64,000 bases of DNA from contig JADGAX010000004.1 in assembly GCA_015231795.1 (NCBI GenBank), forward strand, positions 152,001 to 216,000, read 5' to 3'. Origin of the DNA: Alphaproteobacteria bacterium (GTDB lineage Bacteria > Pseudomonadota > Alphaproteobacteria > Rhodospirillales > WMHbin7). The first letter of the stretch is position 1. Each line of letters opens with the position of its first letter. Positions 42,552 to 52,167 of this stretch are shown here, piece by piece. Position numbers and translations under genes: made by a program. The notes under the pieces are model-generated. The model was not told the DNA's origin. It saw only the letters and a list, made by a program, of their open reading frames with translations, and did not search any database.

Positions 42552-45296
42552 GTGAGCGTTCCCATCAAGCATCTGTATCTGGTCGACGGATCGGGCTTTA
42601 TTTTCAGGGCCTTTCACGGTCTTCCGATGATGACCCGTTCCGATGGCACGCCGACCAACGCCGTTTACGGCTTTGCCACCATGCTGTCTCGGCTGATGGT
42701 CGAAAGCGACGCCGATCACTTGGCGGTGATTTTCGACGCCGGACGCAAGACGTTCCGCAACGAGATCTATCCCGACTACAAGGCGCATCGACCGCCAGCG
42801 CCCGAGGAATTGGTGCCCCAGTTCCCCCTGATCAGGGAAGCGGTCGAGGCTTTCGGGGTCGCCCAGGTCGAGCTTGAAGGGTTCGAAGCCGACGATCTGA
42901 TCGCCACCTATGCCGCTTTGGCCCAAAGCCAGGGCGCCCAGGTCACCATCGTTTCCTCCGACAAGGACCTGATGCAGCTGATCCGCCCGGGCATCGGCCT
43001 TTTGGACCCGCTTAAAAACAAGGCGATCGGCGAAGCCGAGGTCATCTTGAAGTTCGGCGTCCCACCGAACAAAGTGGTGGATGTTCAGGCCTTGATCGGC
43101 GATCCCACCGACAATGTGCCGGGCGTGCCGGGCATCGGCGTTAAAACAGCGGCGGAATTGATCGGGCTGTACGGCGATCTGGACGGGCTGCTTGCCAAGG
43201 CAAGCGAGATCAAACAGCCCAAGCGGCGCGAAACCTTGCTGGCCAATCGTGACAAGGCCCTGATGTCGCGCGAGTTGGTGCGCCTGAAATGCGACACCCC
43301 CACCCCCTTGGGTCTGGAGGCGATGGAGCGCAGGCCGCCCGATCCCACCCGGTTGCGCGATTTCTTCAACCGCATGGAATTCCGCTCGTTACTGGCCAAG
43401 CTGGGACCCGCCTTCTCGGCGCCGCTGGCCCCCGCCGCGCCAAAGCCAGCCGCAACCGAGAGCGGCTACGAACTGATCCAAGACGAGGAACGCCTAAAGG
43501 CCTGGATCAGGGATGCGGCGAAGCAAGGCTTGCTGGCGGTGGATACGGAAACCACCAGCCTTGACGCCCTTGCGGCCGATCTGGTCGGCGTCTCGCTGGC
43601 GCTTGGCCCAGGCAAGGCCTGCTACATCCCGCTGGGCCATGAGGGTAAGGGGTCGCAAGGCGACCTGTTGAGCGCGCCCATCCCGCGCCCGAAGCAGATT
43701 CCGCTGGCGGCGGCGCTGGACATCCTGAAGCCCTTGCTGGAAGACGAGGCCGTCTTGAAGATCGGCCAGAACATCAAATACGACCGCCATGTGCTGGCAA
43801 GACATGGCATCGACGTTTTGCCCTTCGACGACACCATGCTGATCTCCTATGTGTTGGACGGCAGCCTGCACGGCCACGGCATGGACGAACTGGCCAAGCT
43901 GCATCTGGACCGCGACACCATCAAATTCGAAGCCGTCTGCGGCAAAGGCAAAGATCAGATCGGCTTCGCCCAGGTCGAAATGGACAAGGCGCTGGCCTAT
44001 GCCGCCGAAGACGCCGACGTCACCTTCTGCCTGCACCAGACCTTAAAGCCCCGTTTGGCCGCCCAGCGATTGACCGGCATTTACGAGGAATTGGAGCGTC
44101 CCTTGGTGCCGGTGCTGGGCGACATGGAGCGCCAGGGCATCAAGATCGACATGCAGCGCCTAAGTGCTTTGGGCGAGGATTTCGCCAAACGCATGGCGAT
44201 TTTTGAAGCCGAGGCCCAGGAGCTGGCCGGACGCCCCTTCAATATCGGCTCGCCCAAGCAGTTGGGCGAGGTCTTGTTCGACGAGATGAGCCTGCCGGGC
44301 GGCAAGAAAAGCGCTAAGACCGGGGCCTGGGGCACCGACGCCTCGGTGCTGGAAAGTCTGGCCGGCGAAGGTCACGCCCTGCCCGCCAAAGTGCTGGAAT
44401 GGCGCCAGTTGGCCAAACTGAAAAGCACCTATATCGACGCCCTGATCGCCATGGCGGACCGTCATCACCGGGTCCATACCAGCTTTTCGCAGGCGGTGAC
44501 CAGCACGGGCCGCCTGTCTTCGTCGGAACCCAATTTGCAAAACATCCCCATCCGCACCGAGGAGGGGCGCAAAATCCGCACGGCCTTCATCGCCGAACCC
44601 GGACATGTGCTGATTTCCGCCGATTACTCGCAGATCGAACTGCGCCTCGTCGCCCATGTGGCGGACGTGAAAGCATTAAAAGACGCCTTCGCCATGGGGG
44701 CGGACATTCACGCCAGCACGGCATCGCAGGTTTTCGGCGTGCCCATCGAAGGCATGGACCCCAGCCTGCGCCGCCAGGCCAAGGCGATCAATTTCGGCAT
44801 CATCTACGGCATGGGGGCCTTTGGCCTGTCGCAGCAATTGGGCATTCCGGTCGGCGAGGCCAGCCGCTTCATCGAGGCCTATCTGGCCCGCTTCCCGGAA
44901 ATCCGCATATATATGGAGCGCACCAAGGAGACGGCCAAGGCCAAGGGCTATGTCACCACCTTGTTCGGGCGGCACTGCCATACGCCGGGCATCGCCTCCA
45001 AAAACCCGAACGAGCGGGGATTCGCCGAAAGAGCCGCCATCAACGCGCCGATCCAAGGCGGGGCCGCCGACATCATCAAGCGGGCCATGATCCGCCTGCC
45101 CCCGGCCTTGCTGAAGGCGGGGCTGAAAACCCGTCTGCTGCTGCAGGTTCACGACGAATTGGTCTTGGAGGCCCCCGAGTCGGAGGCCCTAGAGGCCGCG
45201 GCCCTGGTCAAATCGGTCATGGAAGGTGCCGTCAGCCTGTCGGTTCCCCTGATCGCCGAAACCGGTGTCGGCACCAATTGGGGCGAAGCTCATTAA
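42552..45296 (+). CDS. polA: DNA polymerase I
   Basis: A 914-residue repair and Okazaki-fragment polymerase. The 5'-3' exonuclease domain starts HLYLVDGSGFIFRAFHGLP. The 3'-5' exonuclease domain is catalytically intact (LAVDTETTSLD), unlike many PolA proteins that have lost it. The polymerase domain has motif A ISADYSQIELR, motif B RRQAKAINFGIIYGMGAFGLS and motif C LQVHDELVLE. The GTG at 42552 is preferred because in-frame ATGs at 42519 and 42534 lie inside the previous gene, but these remain possible. Confidence 0.97.
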   Translation: MSVPIKHLYLVDGSGFIFRAFHGLPMMTRSDGTPTNAVYGFATMLSRLMVESDADHLAVIFDAGRKTFRNEIYPDYKAHRPPAPEELVPQFPLIREAVEAFGVAQVELEGFEADDLIATYAALAQSQGAQVTIVSSDKDLMQLIRPGIGLLDPLKNKAIGEAEVILKFGVPPNKVVDVQALIGDPTDNVPGVPGIGVKTAAELIGLYGDLDGLLAKASEIKQPKRRETLLANRDKALMSRELVRLKCDTPTPLGLEAMERRPPDPTRLRDFFNRMEFRSLLAKLGPAFSAPLAPAAPKPAATESGYELIQDEERLKAWIRDAAKQGLLAVDTETTSLDALAADLVGVSLALGPGKACYIPLGHEGKGSQGDLLSAPIPRPKQIPLAAALDILKPLLEDEAVLKIGQNIKYDRHVLARHGIDVLPFDDTMLISYVLDGSLHGHGMDELAKLHLDRDTIKFEAVCGKGKDQIGFAQVEMDKALAYAAEDADVTFCLHQTLKPRLAAQRLTGIYEELERPLVPVLGDMERQGIKIDMQRLSALGEDFAKRMAIFEAEAQELAGRPFNIGSPKQLGEVLFDEMSLPGGKKSAKTGAWGTDASVLESLAGEGHALPAKVLEWRQLAKLKSTYIDALIAMADRHHRVHTSFSQAVTSTGRLSSSEPNLQNIPIRTEEGRKIRTAFIAEPGHVLISADYSQIELRLVAHVADVKALKDAFAMGADIHASTASQVFGVPIEGMDPSLRRQAKAINFGIIYGMGAFGLSQQLGIPVGEASRFIEAYLARFPEIRIYMERTKETAKAKGYVTTLFGRHCHTPGIASKNPNERGFAERAAINAPIQGGAADIIKRAMIRLPPALLKAGLKTRLLLQVHDELVLEAPESEALEAAALVKSVMEGAVSLSVPLIAETGVGTNWGEAH

Positions 45297-45673
45297 CCAC
45301 TTTGTTAACTTTTAGCGCGAGTCGCGTTAAGGAGTTTGTCGATTCATTTTGAATCACGCCCATTCTTTTTTGAGGCAGATCAAATACAGGCAAATTAACC
45401 TTGGTTTTACCAACTATTGTGTATTTCAGATACATCATCCCCAAATTCTTGTTTCTATCCCGGATCGATAAAATTTGTGGAAAAAGTCTGTTTTTCCTTG
45501 CCCGACCCCTTCGAATCAAGGTAAGCAGCTTTGTCACAGATTGAAACAGTCCGTGTGGATGACCTCGCGGGTTTGGTTCATGGTTCAGCAACGAAGGGTT
45601 ACAAGGCTCCGCACCAAGGAGCTTAATTTGGAGAGGGAACACCCTCCCGCCCGCCTGAAGAAGGGGAAGACGC
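45297..45673 (+). promoter_or_regulatory. 377-bp leader region before the CHAP gene
   Basis: No gene was seen here. The first 190 bp are A+T-rich and start with a weak TTAAC...GTTAA hairpin after the polA stop. The region nearer the gene has two short hairpins (GCTCC-N7-GGAGC near 45617 and GAGGG-AACA-CCCTC near 45632) before the GAAGAAGGGGAAG ribosome site. It could be a long 5' UTR. No known riboswitch consensus was recognised. Confidence 0.4.
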
Positions 45674-46315
45674 ATGAGGGGTAAGAAGGCTTTGTTCGCC
45701 ATGGCGGCCGCGCTGATGATTGCGGCGGTCCCCGTCACTTCTCAAGCAGCTCCCAGCAAAAAAGCATCGGTCGAAAAGACCCTTCCCAAGAAATGGCAGT
45801 GCGTTCCCTTCGCCCGCCTGAATTCCGACATCACCCTGCGCGGTGACGCTTGGCGCTGGTGGAAAGCCGCCGAGGGTCTTTACGAGCGCGGCCAGCTTCC
45901 CCAGGTGGGATCGGTCATGGTCTTCAAGCAGCACGGCAAGATGAAGCGCGGCCATGTTGCCGTCGTGACCACGGTGATCGACGAACGCAAAATCTTGATC
46001 GATCACGCTAATTGGGACCGCGGCCGCAATAAGGGCAAGGTCAACACCCATGTCGCCGTGATCGACGTCTCGGAAGAGAACGACTGGTCGCAGGTCCGCG
46101 TTTGGTACGATCCGGTCAAGGATCTCGGCTCCAAGAGCTATCCGATCTACGGATTCATCTACTCGCCCGCCGAGGATGGCGTGGAAATCACCATGGCCAC
46201 CGACGCAGAGCTGCCCATGAAGGGCGAGCGTCTGGAAGCCGATCCCGCGCTGGCGCTCGAGAATGTGATGGACGGCGATCTGGCCGTCGGCGTCAGCGCC
46301 ACCGAAACGCCGTAA
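45674..46315 (+). CDS. Exported CHAP-domain amidase/peptidase-like protein
   Basis: A 213-residue secreted protein. A signal peptide (ALFAMAAALMIAAVPVTSQAA) is followed by a CHAP (NlpC/P60-like) domain. The catalytic Cys is in WQCVPFAR at residue 43 and the catalytic His in KRGHVAVVTTVI at residue 94, with LIDHANWDR after it. Proteins of this kind cleave peptidoglycan cross-links in the periplasm. The acidic C-terminal 50 residues are not part of the domain. A strong terminator follows. It appears to be a single-gene unit. Confidence 0.88.
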   Translation: MRGKKALFAMAAALMIAAVPVTSQAAPSKKASVEKTLPKKWQCVPFARLNSDITLRGDAWRWWKAAEGLYERGQLPQVGSVMVFKQHGKMKRGHVAVVTTVIDERKILIDHANWDRGRNKGKVNTHVAVIDVSEENDWSQVRVWYDPVKDLGSKSYPIYGFIYSPAEDGVEITMATDAELPMKGERLEADPALALENVMDGDLAVGVSATETP

Positions 46316-46340
46316 CGGCCACAATATTTTGAAATGCGAA

Positions 46341-46363
46341 GGGACCCCATTGGGGTCCCTTTT
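46341..46363 (+). terminator. Intrinsic terminator after the CHAP gene
   Basis: GGGACCCC (46341-46348), a three-base loop, GGGGTCCC (46352-46359) and TTTT. It is a strong stem followed by a U-run, placed 26 bp after the CHAP stop and between two convergent genes. Confidence 0.85.
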
Positions 46364-46398
46364 CGTTTGGCGGGTTCATCTCCCCCGGTTATGCGAAA

Positions 46399-46794
46399 TT
46401 ACCGCCCTTTGCCCGAGCGGCAATCCAGAAGCCAGACGTCATAGACCGGATGTTCCACCCCCGACAGGGCCGGGCTGGAGGCGAACATCCAGCCGCGAAA
46501 GACGCTTTGCGGCGTCTCATGGCGGCGCATGTCCCAAACATCAAGAAAGGCCGTGCTTTCGGGCGTTTCCTCGGCCGGGCGGCGATAGCAGACGCGCACG
46601 ATCATTTGCAGCGTGCCGAAGCGCAGCGTATCGCCCACCGGCGCCTCGATGGTCTGCACGCGGGCAGTGATCTTGTCCAGCGCTTGCAAGACGGCAAGCG
46701 GCATGGCCACATCGTCGGCCAGAACCGGCTTGGAAAACGAAATCCCCAGCGCCAGAGCGCCAAGCGGCAACAGCCGGAGAAGACAACGCGTCAT
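46399..46794 (-). CDS. DUF2155 family exported protein
   Basis: A 131-residue protein with a signal peptide (LLRLLPLGALALGISFSKPVLA). The body (LDKITARVQTIEAPVGDTLRFGTLQMIVRVCYRRPAEETPESTAFLDVW.. VFRGWMFASSPALSGVEHPVYDVWLLDC) is DUF2155, an alphaproteobacterial family with two conserved cysteines that could form a disulfide. The function is unknown. It overlaps the upstream mlaD-like gene by 4 bp, as commonly found in this class. Confidence 0.9.
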   Translation of the reverse strand: MTRCLLRLLPLGALALGISFSKPVLADDVAMPLAVLQALDKITARVQTIEAPVGDTLRFGTLQMIVRVCYRRPAEETPESTAFLDVWDMRRHETPQSVFRGWMFASSPALSGVEHPVYDVWLLDCRSGKGR

Positions 46795-47270
46795 TCCGGC
46801 TCGGCGTCCTTGGGCGGTTTGGCGGGATCTTCGGTCGCCAGGAAGATGATCTCGCCCACCAGTTCCTCCAGCGCCTTCTGGTCCTTGGTCTTGGCCAATT
46901 GGCCACCCGGCTCGAGGTTGGTTTTGGCGCTTCCCGGTTCGATTTTGACGTAGGTGTCGCCCAGAAGACCGTCCGAACCGATGCTGGCCTGGCTGTCGGC
47001 GGGCAACTTGATTTCGGCGGCGATCGACAGGCTTAGGACGGCGCTGAAGCTGATGGGGTCCAGTTTCTGGCCGGTAACGGTGCCGACCTTGATGCCGTTG
47101 ATGCGCACATCGGCCCCGGTCGGCAGGCCGCCGATCTTGGAAAAGCTGGCCGTCAACTCGTAGCCCTTGATCTTTTTCACATCGGCCGTGCCGTAGGCGA
47201 AAATGAGAAACATCGCGGCGGCCACCAGGACCACGGCGCCCAGGATGGTTTCGACGGGATTGCGGTTCAT
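46791..47270 (-). CDS. mlaD: MlaD-like MCE protein, second of two
   Basis: A 159-residue single-span MCE-domain protein. One N-terminal transmembrane helix (ETILGAVVLVAAAMFLIFAYG) precedes the MCE domain (YELTASFSKIGGLPTGADVRINGIKVGTVTGQKLD ... LGDTYVKIEPG), which forms hexameric rings carrying lipids across the periplasm. It overlaps its neighbours by 4 bp each way (DUF2155 and another MCE gene). No mlaE, mlaF, mlaB or mlaC is in the window. Confidence 0.92.
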   Translation of the reverse strand: MNRNPVETILGAVVLVAAAMFLIFAYGTADVKKIKGYELTASFSKIGGLPTGADVRINGIKVGTVTGQKLDPISFSAVLSLSIAAEIKLPADSQASIGSDGLLGDTYVKIEPGSAKTNLEPGGQLAKTKDQKALEELVGEIIFLATEDPAKPPKDAEPE

Positions 47271-47830
47271 GGCGAGCGTCCCTGTAATAAAATTGGCCCT
47301 GACGTGGGCAAGGAAGGCTGGTCGGCCGTTTCCGGCGCCGGCGCTGGCGGCGCCAGGGATTTGGCGAATTCGGCCCGTCTGGCCTTGGCCATGCCGACGA
47401 TCTTTTCCAGAAGATCGACCAGATCGACCGAATCCTGGGTATAGGTGATGGCGCTGCCCGCCTTGAGATTTTCGGCGTCGCCGCCCGGCTGCAATTCGAT
47501 ATATTTGGCGCCCAGCAAGCCGTCGGTATGGATCAAGGCCGAGCTGTCCTTGGGCAGTTCGACGCCGGGCTTCAAGCGCAAGGTCACGATGGCGCGGTAG
47601 GACTCGTCTAGTTTGTAGCCGGCCACCTTGCCCACCACCATGCCGGAAAGGCGCACCTGCGCCCCGTAGGACAGGCCATCGGTGCGCTTGAAGGTGGCGC
47701 GCACGTCGTAGCCCGGCTCCTCCTTCTTTCCGGTTCCGGAATAAACATAGGCCAGCAGAAGCGCCCCGGCGGCGATAACCGCGCCTCCGGTCAATGCTTC
47801 AACCCCGCGGCCAACCCGCATCAACGGCAT
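47267..47830 (-). CDS. mlaD: MlaD-like MCE protein, first of two
   Basis: A 187-residue paralogue of the adjacent MCE protein: N-terminal helix (ALTGGAVIAAGALLLAYVYSG), then an MCE domain (YDVRATFKRTDGLSYGAQVRLSGMVVGKVAGYKLDE ... LGAKYIELQPG). The C-terminal 60 residues end in a Pro/Ala-rich tail. The two MCE proteins share the same layout but are clearly diverged, so they may form mixed or separate rings. An ATG three codons on is an alternative start. Confidence 0.9.
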   Translation of the reverse strand: MPLMRVGRGVEALTGGAVIAAGALLLAYVYSGTGKKEEPGYDVRATFKRTDGLSYGAQVRLSGMVVGKVAGYKLDESYRAIVTLRLKPGVELPKDSSALIHTDGLLGAKYIELQPGGDAENLKAGSAITYTQDSVDLVDLLEKIVGMAKARRAEFAKSLAPPAPAPETADQPSLPTSGPILLQGRSP

Positions 47831-47858
47831 GAATGTCCCCCCATCGCGCTGCCGATCC

Positions 47859-48221
47859 TTAGTTGGGCCGCCAGGGCTGGTAATCGCCGCTGGCTTTTTC
47901 GCGTTTGCCGCCCATCAGATCATGCCCTGGCGGCAGATAGGCATGGGCGGAACCCGTCTTGTTGGCTTGGTGTTCCCTCTGCCAGCCCTTGGCGGGATCG
48001 GGAGTCAGGGGCGAATCGCTGGTGGCGTGCAGCCAAGCATGCCATTCGGCCGGAACGCGGCTGGAATCCTTGTCGCCCTTGAAGATCACCCAGCGCTTTT
48101 CACGGCGCAGCGATCCGGCGGCCGGTTTCCAGCTTTTGGCCTTGTAATAGCGATTCCCCTGGGAATCGGTGCCGACAAGCAGGCCCCGAAACAGGGTGTA
48201 AAGATGGGTGCCGATATCCAT
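47859..48221 (-). CDS. NDUFA12-like complex I accessory subunit
   Basis: A 120-residue homologue of NDUFA12 (B17.2), a supernumerary subunit of alphaproteobacterial and mitochondrial complex I. MDIGTHLYTLFRGLLVGTDSQGNRYYKAKSW matches the conserved start, and RRWVIFKGDKDSSRVPAEWHAWLHATSD is the family core. The ATG at 48221 is preferred over one 24 bp upstream. It heads the NDUFA12-MCE-MCE-DUF2155 group and supports an alphaproteobacterial assignment. Confidence 0.93.
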   Translation of the reverse strand: MDIGTHLYTLFRGLLVGTDSQGNRYYKAKSWKPAAGSLRREKRWVIFKGDKDSSRVPAEWHAWLHATSDSPLTPDPAKGWQREHQANKTGSAHAYLPPGHDLMGGKREKASGDYQPWRPN

Positions 48222-48357
48222 GAGACCCCTCGAGTCACAACGCAAAACGCAGGGACTATGGCATCGGAGCGCTTAATCGTCCAGAGGAACGAAGAAACTA
48301 CATGATGTGGGGTTAAGGGCGCGTTAACGCAAAATCTGGTTGCGCTTTGATCCGCTC

Positions 48358-48405
48358 TACCCTAGTCTTGTGGGTCTTGGGGGATACACCAACAATATCT
48401 TGGGA
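48358..48405 (+). promoter_or_regulatory. Candidate NrdR operator region upstream of nrdJ
   Basis: The 16-mer at 48390-48405 (CAACAATATCTTGGGA) matches the NrdR-box consensus acaCwAtATaTwGtgt well in its core. A weaker match ending CTTGTGG begins at 48358, 32 bp earlier, a spacing seen for paired NrdR boxes. They lie 50-95 bp ahead of the nrdJ start. The second match is poor, so this is tentative. Confidence 0.35.
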
Positions 48406-48454
48406 AAACCGGGATTCTCGTCCGAAATCACAGTCGATTCATAGAGGGGCCGCT

Positions 48455-51400
48455 ATGCGAATCGCTCGCTACTATACCACCGAAGGCAAGTCTGCATACG
48501 AAGGCATTGAGTTTCGCGAAGCGACAAGCGAGATCCGCAACCCCGACGGATCGGTGGTGTTCAAGCAAGACAAGATTCGCGTCCCCGCCAGTTGGACGCA
48601 GGTGGCCGCCGATGTGCTGGCCCAGAAATATTTCCGCAGGAAGGGCATTCCTGCCGTCACCAAGGCGGTGGAAGAAGCGGACGTCCCCAATTGGCTGTGG
48701 AGGCGCGAACCCGATCAGGCGGCGCTGGCCACCTTGGCCGAGAAGGAGCGGTTCGTCGGCGAGGACAGTTCCACCCAGGTTTTCGACCGCCTGGCCGGCA
48801 CCTGGACCTATTGGGGCTGGAAGGGCGGTTATTTCGACACCGAGCGCGACGCGCGCGCCTTCTTCGACGAAATGTGCGCCATGCTGGCCCGCCAGATGGG
48901 CGCCCCCAACAGCCCGCAATGGTTCAACACCGGCCTGCACTGGGCCTATGGCATCGACGGGCCTTCGCAGGGCCATCATTATGTCGATCCCTTCACCGGC
49001 ATTTTGCAAAAGTCGGAATCGGCTTACGAGCATCCGCAGCCCCACGCATGCTTTATCCAGTCGATCAGCGACGATCTGGTCAATGAAGGCGGCATCATGG
49101 ATTTGTGGGTGCGCGAGGCCAGATTGTTCAAATACGGCTCGGGCACCGGCACCAATTTCTCGCGCCTGCGCGGCGAGAACGAGCCGCTTTCGGGCGGCGG
49201 CAAATCGTCGGGCCTGATGAGCTTCCTGAAAATCGGCGACCGCGCCGCCGGAGCCATCAAATCGGGCGGCACCACAAGGCGCGCCGCCAAGATGGTGGTG
49301 GTCGACGCCGACCATCCCGACATCGAGACCTACATCAATTGGAAAGTCACGGAAGAGCAGAAGGTGGCCGCCCTGGTCGCCGGCTCGAAATTGGCCGACA
49401 AGCATCTGAACGAAGTGATGAAGGCCTGCCGCGAATGGGACGGCAAGGACGACGGTCAGCGCTTCGACCCCTTGGTCAACAAGTCGCTGAAGAAGGCGAT
49501 TCTGGGGGCGCGCCGGGCGATGTTGCCCGAGAACTACATTCAGCGCGCCATTCAGTTCGCGCGCCAGGGCTTCACCGCGATCGAATTCCCGGTCTACGAC
49601 ACCGATTGGGATTCGGAAGCCTATCTCACCGTTTCGGGTCAGAACTCCAACAATTCCGTGCGTCTGACCGACGGTTTCATGCAGGCGGTCTTGAACGACG
49701 GCGATTGGAACCTTCAGCGGCGCACCGACGGCAAGGTGGTCAAGACCTTGAAGGCCCGCGACCTGATGGATCAGATTTCCGCAGCCGCCTGGGCCTCGGC
49801 CGATCCCGGTCTTCAGTTCGACACCACCATCAACGACTGGCACACCTGCCCGGCATCGGGGCGCATCAACGCGTCCAACCCGTGCTCGGAATACATGTTC
49901 CTGGACGACACCGCCTGCAATCTGGCGTCGTTGAACCTCGCCACCTTCAAGAACGCCGACGGCAGTTTCGACATCAAGGGATTCGAACATGCCTGCCGCC
50001 TGTGGACATTGGTTCTCGAAATCTCGGTGATGATGGCGCAGTTCCCGTCCTCGAAGATCGCCGAACTGTCCTATCAGTTCCGCACGCTGGGCTTGGGCTA
50101 CGCCAATCTCGGCGGCCTGTTGATGTCGATGGGCCTGCCTTATGACAGCGACCAGGGCCGCGCCATGGCGGGCGGCATCACGGCGTTGATGACCGGCATT
50201 TGCTATGCCACCTCGGCCGAGATGAGCCAGGAGTTGGGCAGTTTTCCGGGCTATGACGCCAACCGCGAGCATATGCTGCGCGTCATCCGCAATCACCGGC
50301 GCGCGGCGCGTGGCGACTTCCAGGGCTATGAGCGCCTAAGCACCGCGCCGATGCCCATGGACGCCGCCAATTGCCCCAACCAAACCTTGGTGGCCGCAGC
50401 CCGCAAGGCCTGGGACCAGGCTTTGGAACTGGGCGAAGCGCATGGTTTCAGAAACGCCCAAGTCAGCGTGATCGCACCCACCGGCACCATCGGCTTGGTG
50501 ATGGATTGCGACACCACCGGCATCGAACCCGATTTCGCCATCGTCAAATTCAAGAAGCTGGCGGGCGGCGGCTATTTCAAGATCATCAACCGCATGGTGC
50601 CCGACGCCCTGAAGAAACTGGGCTACAGCCAGGAACAGCGCGACGCCATCGCCGCCTATGCGGTGGGACACGGGTCGCTGGCGGGCGCACCCTTCATCAA
50701 TCACCAGTCGCTGGCCGCCCTTGGCTTCGACGAAGCGGCGCTGTCCAGGCTGGAGGCCGCGCTGGCCAACGCCTTCGACATCAAGTTCGCCTTCAACAAA
50801 TGGACGCTGGGCGAAGAATTCTGTCTGGAAAAGCTGGGCTATACCCGCGAACAGATGGACGACATGACCTTCGACATGTTAAGCGCCCTGGGCTTTTCCA
50901 AGGCCGAAGTCGAAGCCGCCAACACCTATTGCTGCGGCGCCATGACCATTGAGGGCGCGCCGCATCTGAAGCCAGAGCATCTGCCCGTCTTCGATTGCGC
51001 CAACGCCTGCGGACGCATCGGCAAGCGCTATCTGTCGGTGGACAGCCATATCCGCATGATGGCCGCCGCCCAGCCTTTCATCTCGGGCGCCATTTCGAAA
51101 ACCATCAACATGCCCAACTCGGCCAGCGTTTCGGAATGCAAGGAAGCCTATATGCTGTCCTGGCGGCTGGGGCTGAAGGCCAACGCGCTTTATCGCGACG
51201 GCTCCAAGCTCTCGCAGCCTTTGTCGGCGGTCTATCTTGAAGAAGAAGCAGAGGAAGCCGAAGCCGCGCCGCAGCCGGTATCGATGGCGGCCCGCACCGA
51301 GCAGGTGGCCGAACGCATCGTCGAGCGCATCATCAAGCAGGCCCAGCGCAGCCGCCTGCCCGACCGGCGCAAGGGCTATACCCAGAAAAGCATCGTCGGC

Positions 51401-52135
51401 GGTCACAAGGTTTACATCCGCACCGGCGAGTATGAAGACGGCAAGTTGGGTGAAATCTTCATCGACATGCATAAGGAAGGTGCGGCCTTCCGCAGCCTGA
51501 TGAATAATTTCGCCATCGCCATTTCCATCGGCTTGCAATATGGCGTGCCGCTGGAAGAATTCGTGGAGGCCTTCACCTTCACCCGCTTCGATCCTTCGGG
51601 CATCGTCGAGGGCAATTCGGTGATCAAGATGGCGACCTCGATCCTGGATTACCTGTTCCGCGAATTGGCGGTTTCCTATCTGGGCCGCAACGATCTGGCG
51701 CATGTCGAGATCGACGATTTGAAGCCCGACAGTCTGGGCAAGGGCCATGCCGAGGGCGATCTGTCGGAACGGCCCGGCATGGGCGCCAATCTGGGCGCGG
51801 TGGTCGAGCGCATCACCAGCCACGGCTATGTGCGCAACAACTTCTATGTGTTGAACGGCGGCATGGCGACCAAGGCCAAAACGGTGGAAGCCGAGGCGCA
51901 TCTGGCCCAAGCCGTGGGCGCCGAAGTGATGCTGGATGCTGGCATGCAAGCCAGCGCCCAGGTGGTGAGCCAGGCCACCATGACCGCCTTCGATTCCAAG
52001 CTGGACCAAATCCGCATGGCCCGCATGAAGGGCTATGAGGGCGACGCCTGCGGCGAATGCGGCAACTTCACCTTGGTGCGCAACGGCACCTGCCTGAAGT
52101 GCAACACCTGCGGCTCGACGAGCGGGTGTTCGTGA
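48455..52135 (+). CDS. nrdJ: Adenosylcobalamin-dependent ribonucleotide reductase (class II)
   Basis: A 1226-residue class II reductase making deoxyribonucleotides with B12 radical chemistry. The ATG at 48455 follows AGAGGGG. Visible motifs include [61 protein letters not shown] (active-site cysteine) and [21 protein letters not shown]. The C-terminal tail holds a cysteine-rich zinc-like motif (CGECG.. [11 protein letters not shown]), as in the long alphaproteobacterial NrdJ. The bluB gene for the lower B12 ligand is found 7 kb downstream. Confidence 0.97.
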   Translation: MRIARYYTTEGKSAYEGIEFREATSEIRNPDGSVVFKQDKIRVPASWTQVAADVLAQKYFRRKGIPAVTKAVEEADVPNWLWRREPDQAALATLAEKERFVGEDSSTQVFDRLAGTWTYWGWKGGYFDTERDARAFFDEMCAMLARQMGAPNSPQWFNTGLHWAYGIDGPSQGHHYVDPFTGILQKSESAYEHPQPHACFIQSISDDLVNEGGIMDLWVREARLFKYGSGTGTNFSRLRGENEPLSGGGKSSGLMSFLKIGDRAAGAIKSGGTTRRAAKMVVVDADHPDIETYINWKVTEEQKVAALVAGSKLADKHLNEVMKACREWDGKDDGQRFDPLVNKSLKKAILGARRAMLPENYIQRAIQFARQGFTAIEFPVYDTDWDSEAYLTVSGQNSNNSVRLTDGFMQAVLNDGDWNLQRRTDGKVVKTLKARDLMDQISAAAWASADPGLQFDTTINDWHTCPASGRINASNPCSEYMFLDDTACNLASLNLATFKNADGSFDIKGFEHACRLWTLVLEISVMMAQFPSSKIAELSYQFRTLGLGYANLGGLLMSMGLPYDSDQGRAMAGGITALMTGICYATSAEMSQELGSFPGYDANREHMLRVIRNHRRAARGDFQGYERLSTAPMPMDAANCPNQTLVAAARKAWDQALELGEAHGFRNAQVSVIAPTGTIGLVMDCDTTGIEPDFAIVKFKKLAGGGYFKIINRMVPDALKKLGYSQEQRDAIAAYAVGHGSLAGAPFINHQSLAALGFDEAALSRLEAALANAFDIKFAFNKWTLGEEFCLEKLGYTREQMDDMTFDMLSALGFSKAEVEAANTYCCGAMTIEGAPHLKPEHLPVFDCANACGRIGKRYLSVDSHIRMMAAAQPFISGAISKTINMPNSASVSECKEAYMLSWRLGLKANALYRDGSKLSQPLSAVYLEEEAEEAEAAPQPVSMAARTEQVAERIVERIIKQAQRSRLPDRRKGYTQKSIVGGHKVYIRTGEYEDGKLGEIFIDMHKEGAAFRSLMNNFAIAISIGLQYGVPLEEFVEAFTFTRFDPSGIVEGNSVIKMATSILDYLFRELAVSYLGRNDLAHVEIDDLKPDSLGKGHAEGDLSERPGMGANLGAVVERITSHGYVRNNFYVLNGGMATKAKTVEAEAHLAQAVGAEVMLDAGMQASAQVVSQATMTAFDSKLDQIRMARMKGYEGDACGECGNFTLVRNGTCLKCNTCGSTSGCS

Positions 52136-52167
52136 GGGGTTAGGCTTGAAGCGGGAAGGGGCGGCAG

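Noticed and set aside
48222-48454. Cobalamin riboswitch controlling nrdJ
   Set aside because: No B12-box consensus is present. The NrdR-like site is a better explanation for regulation.
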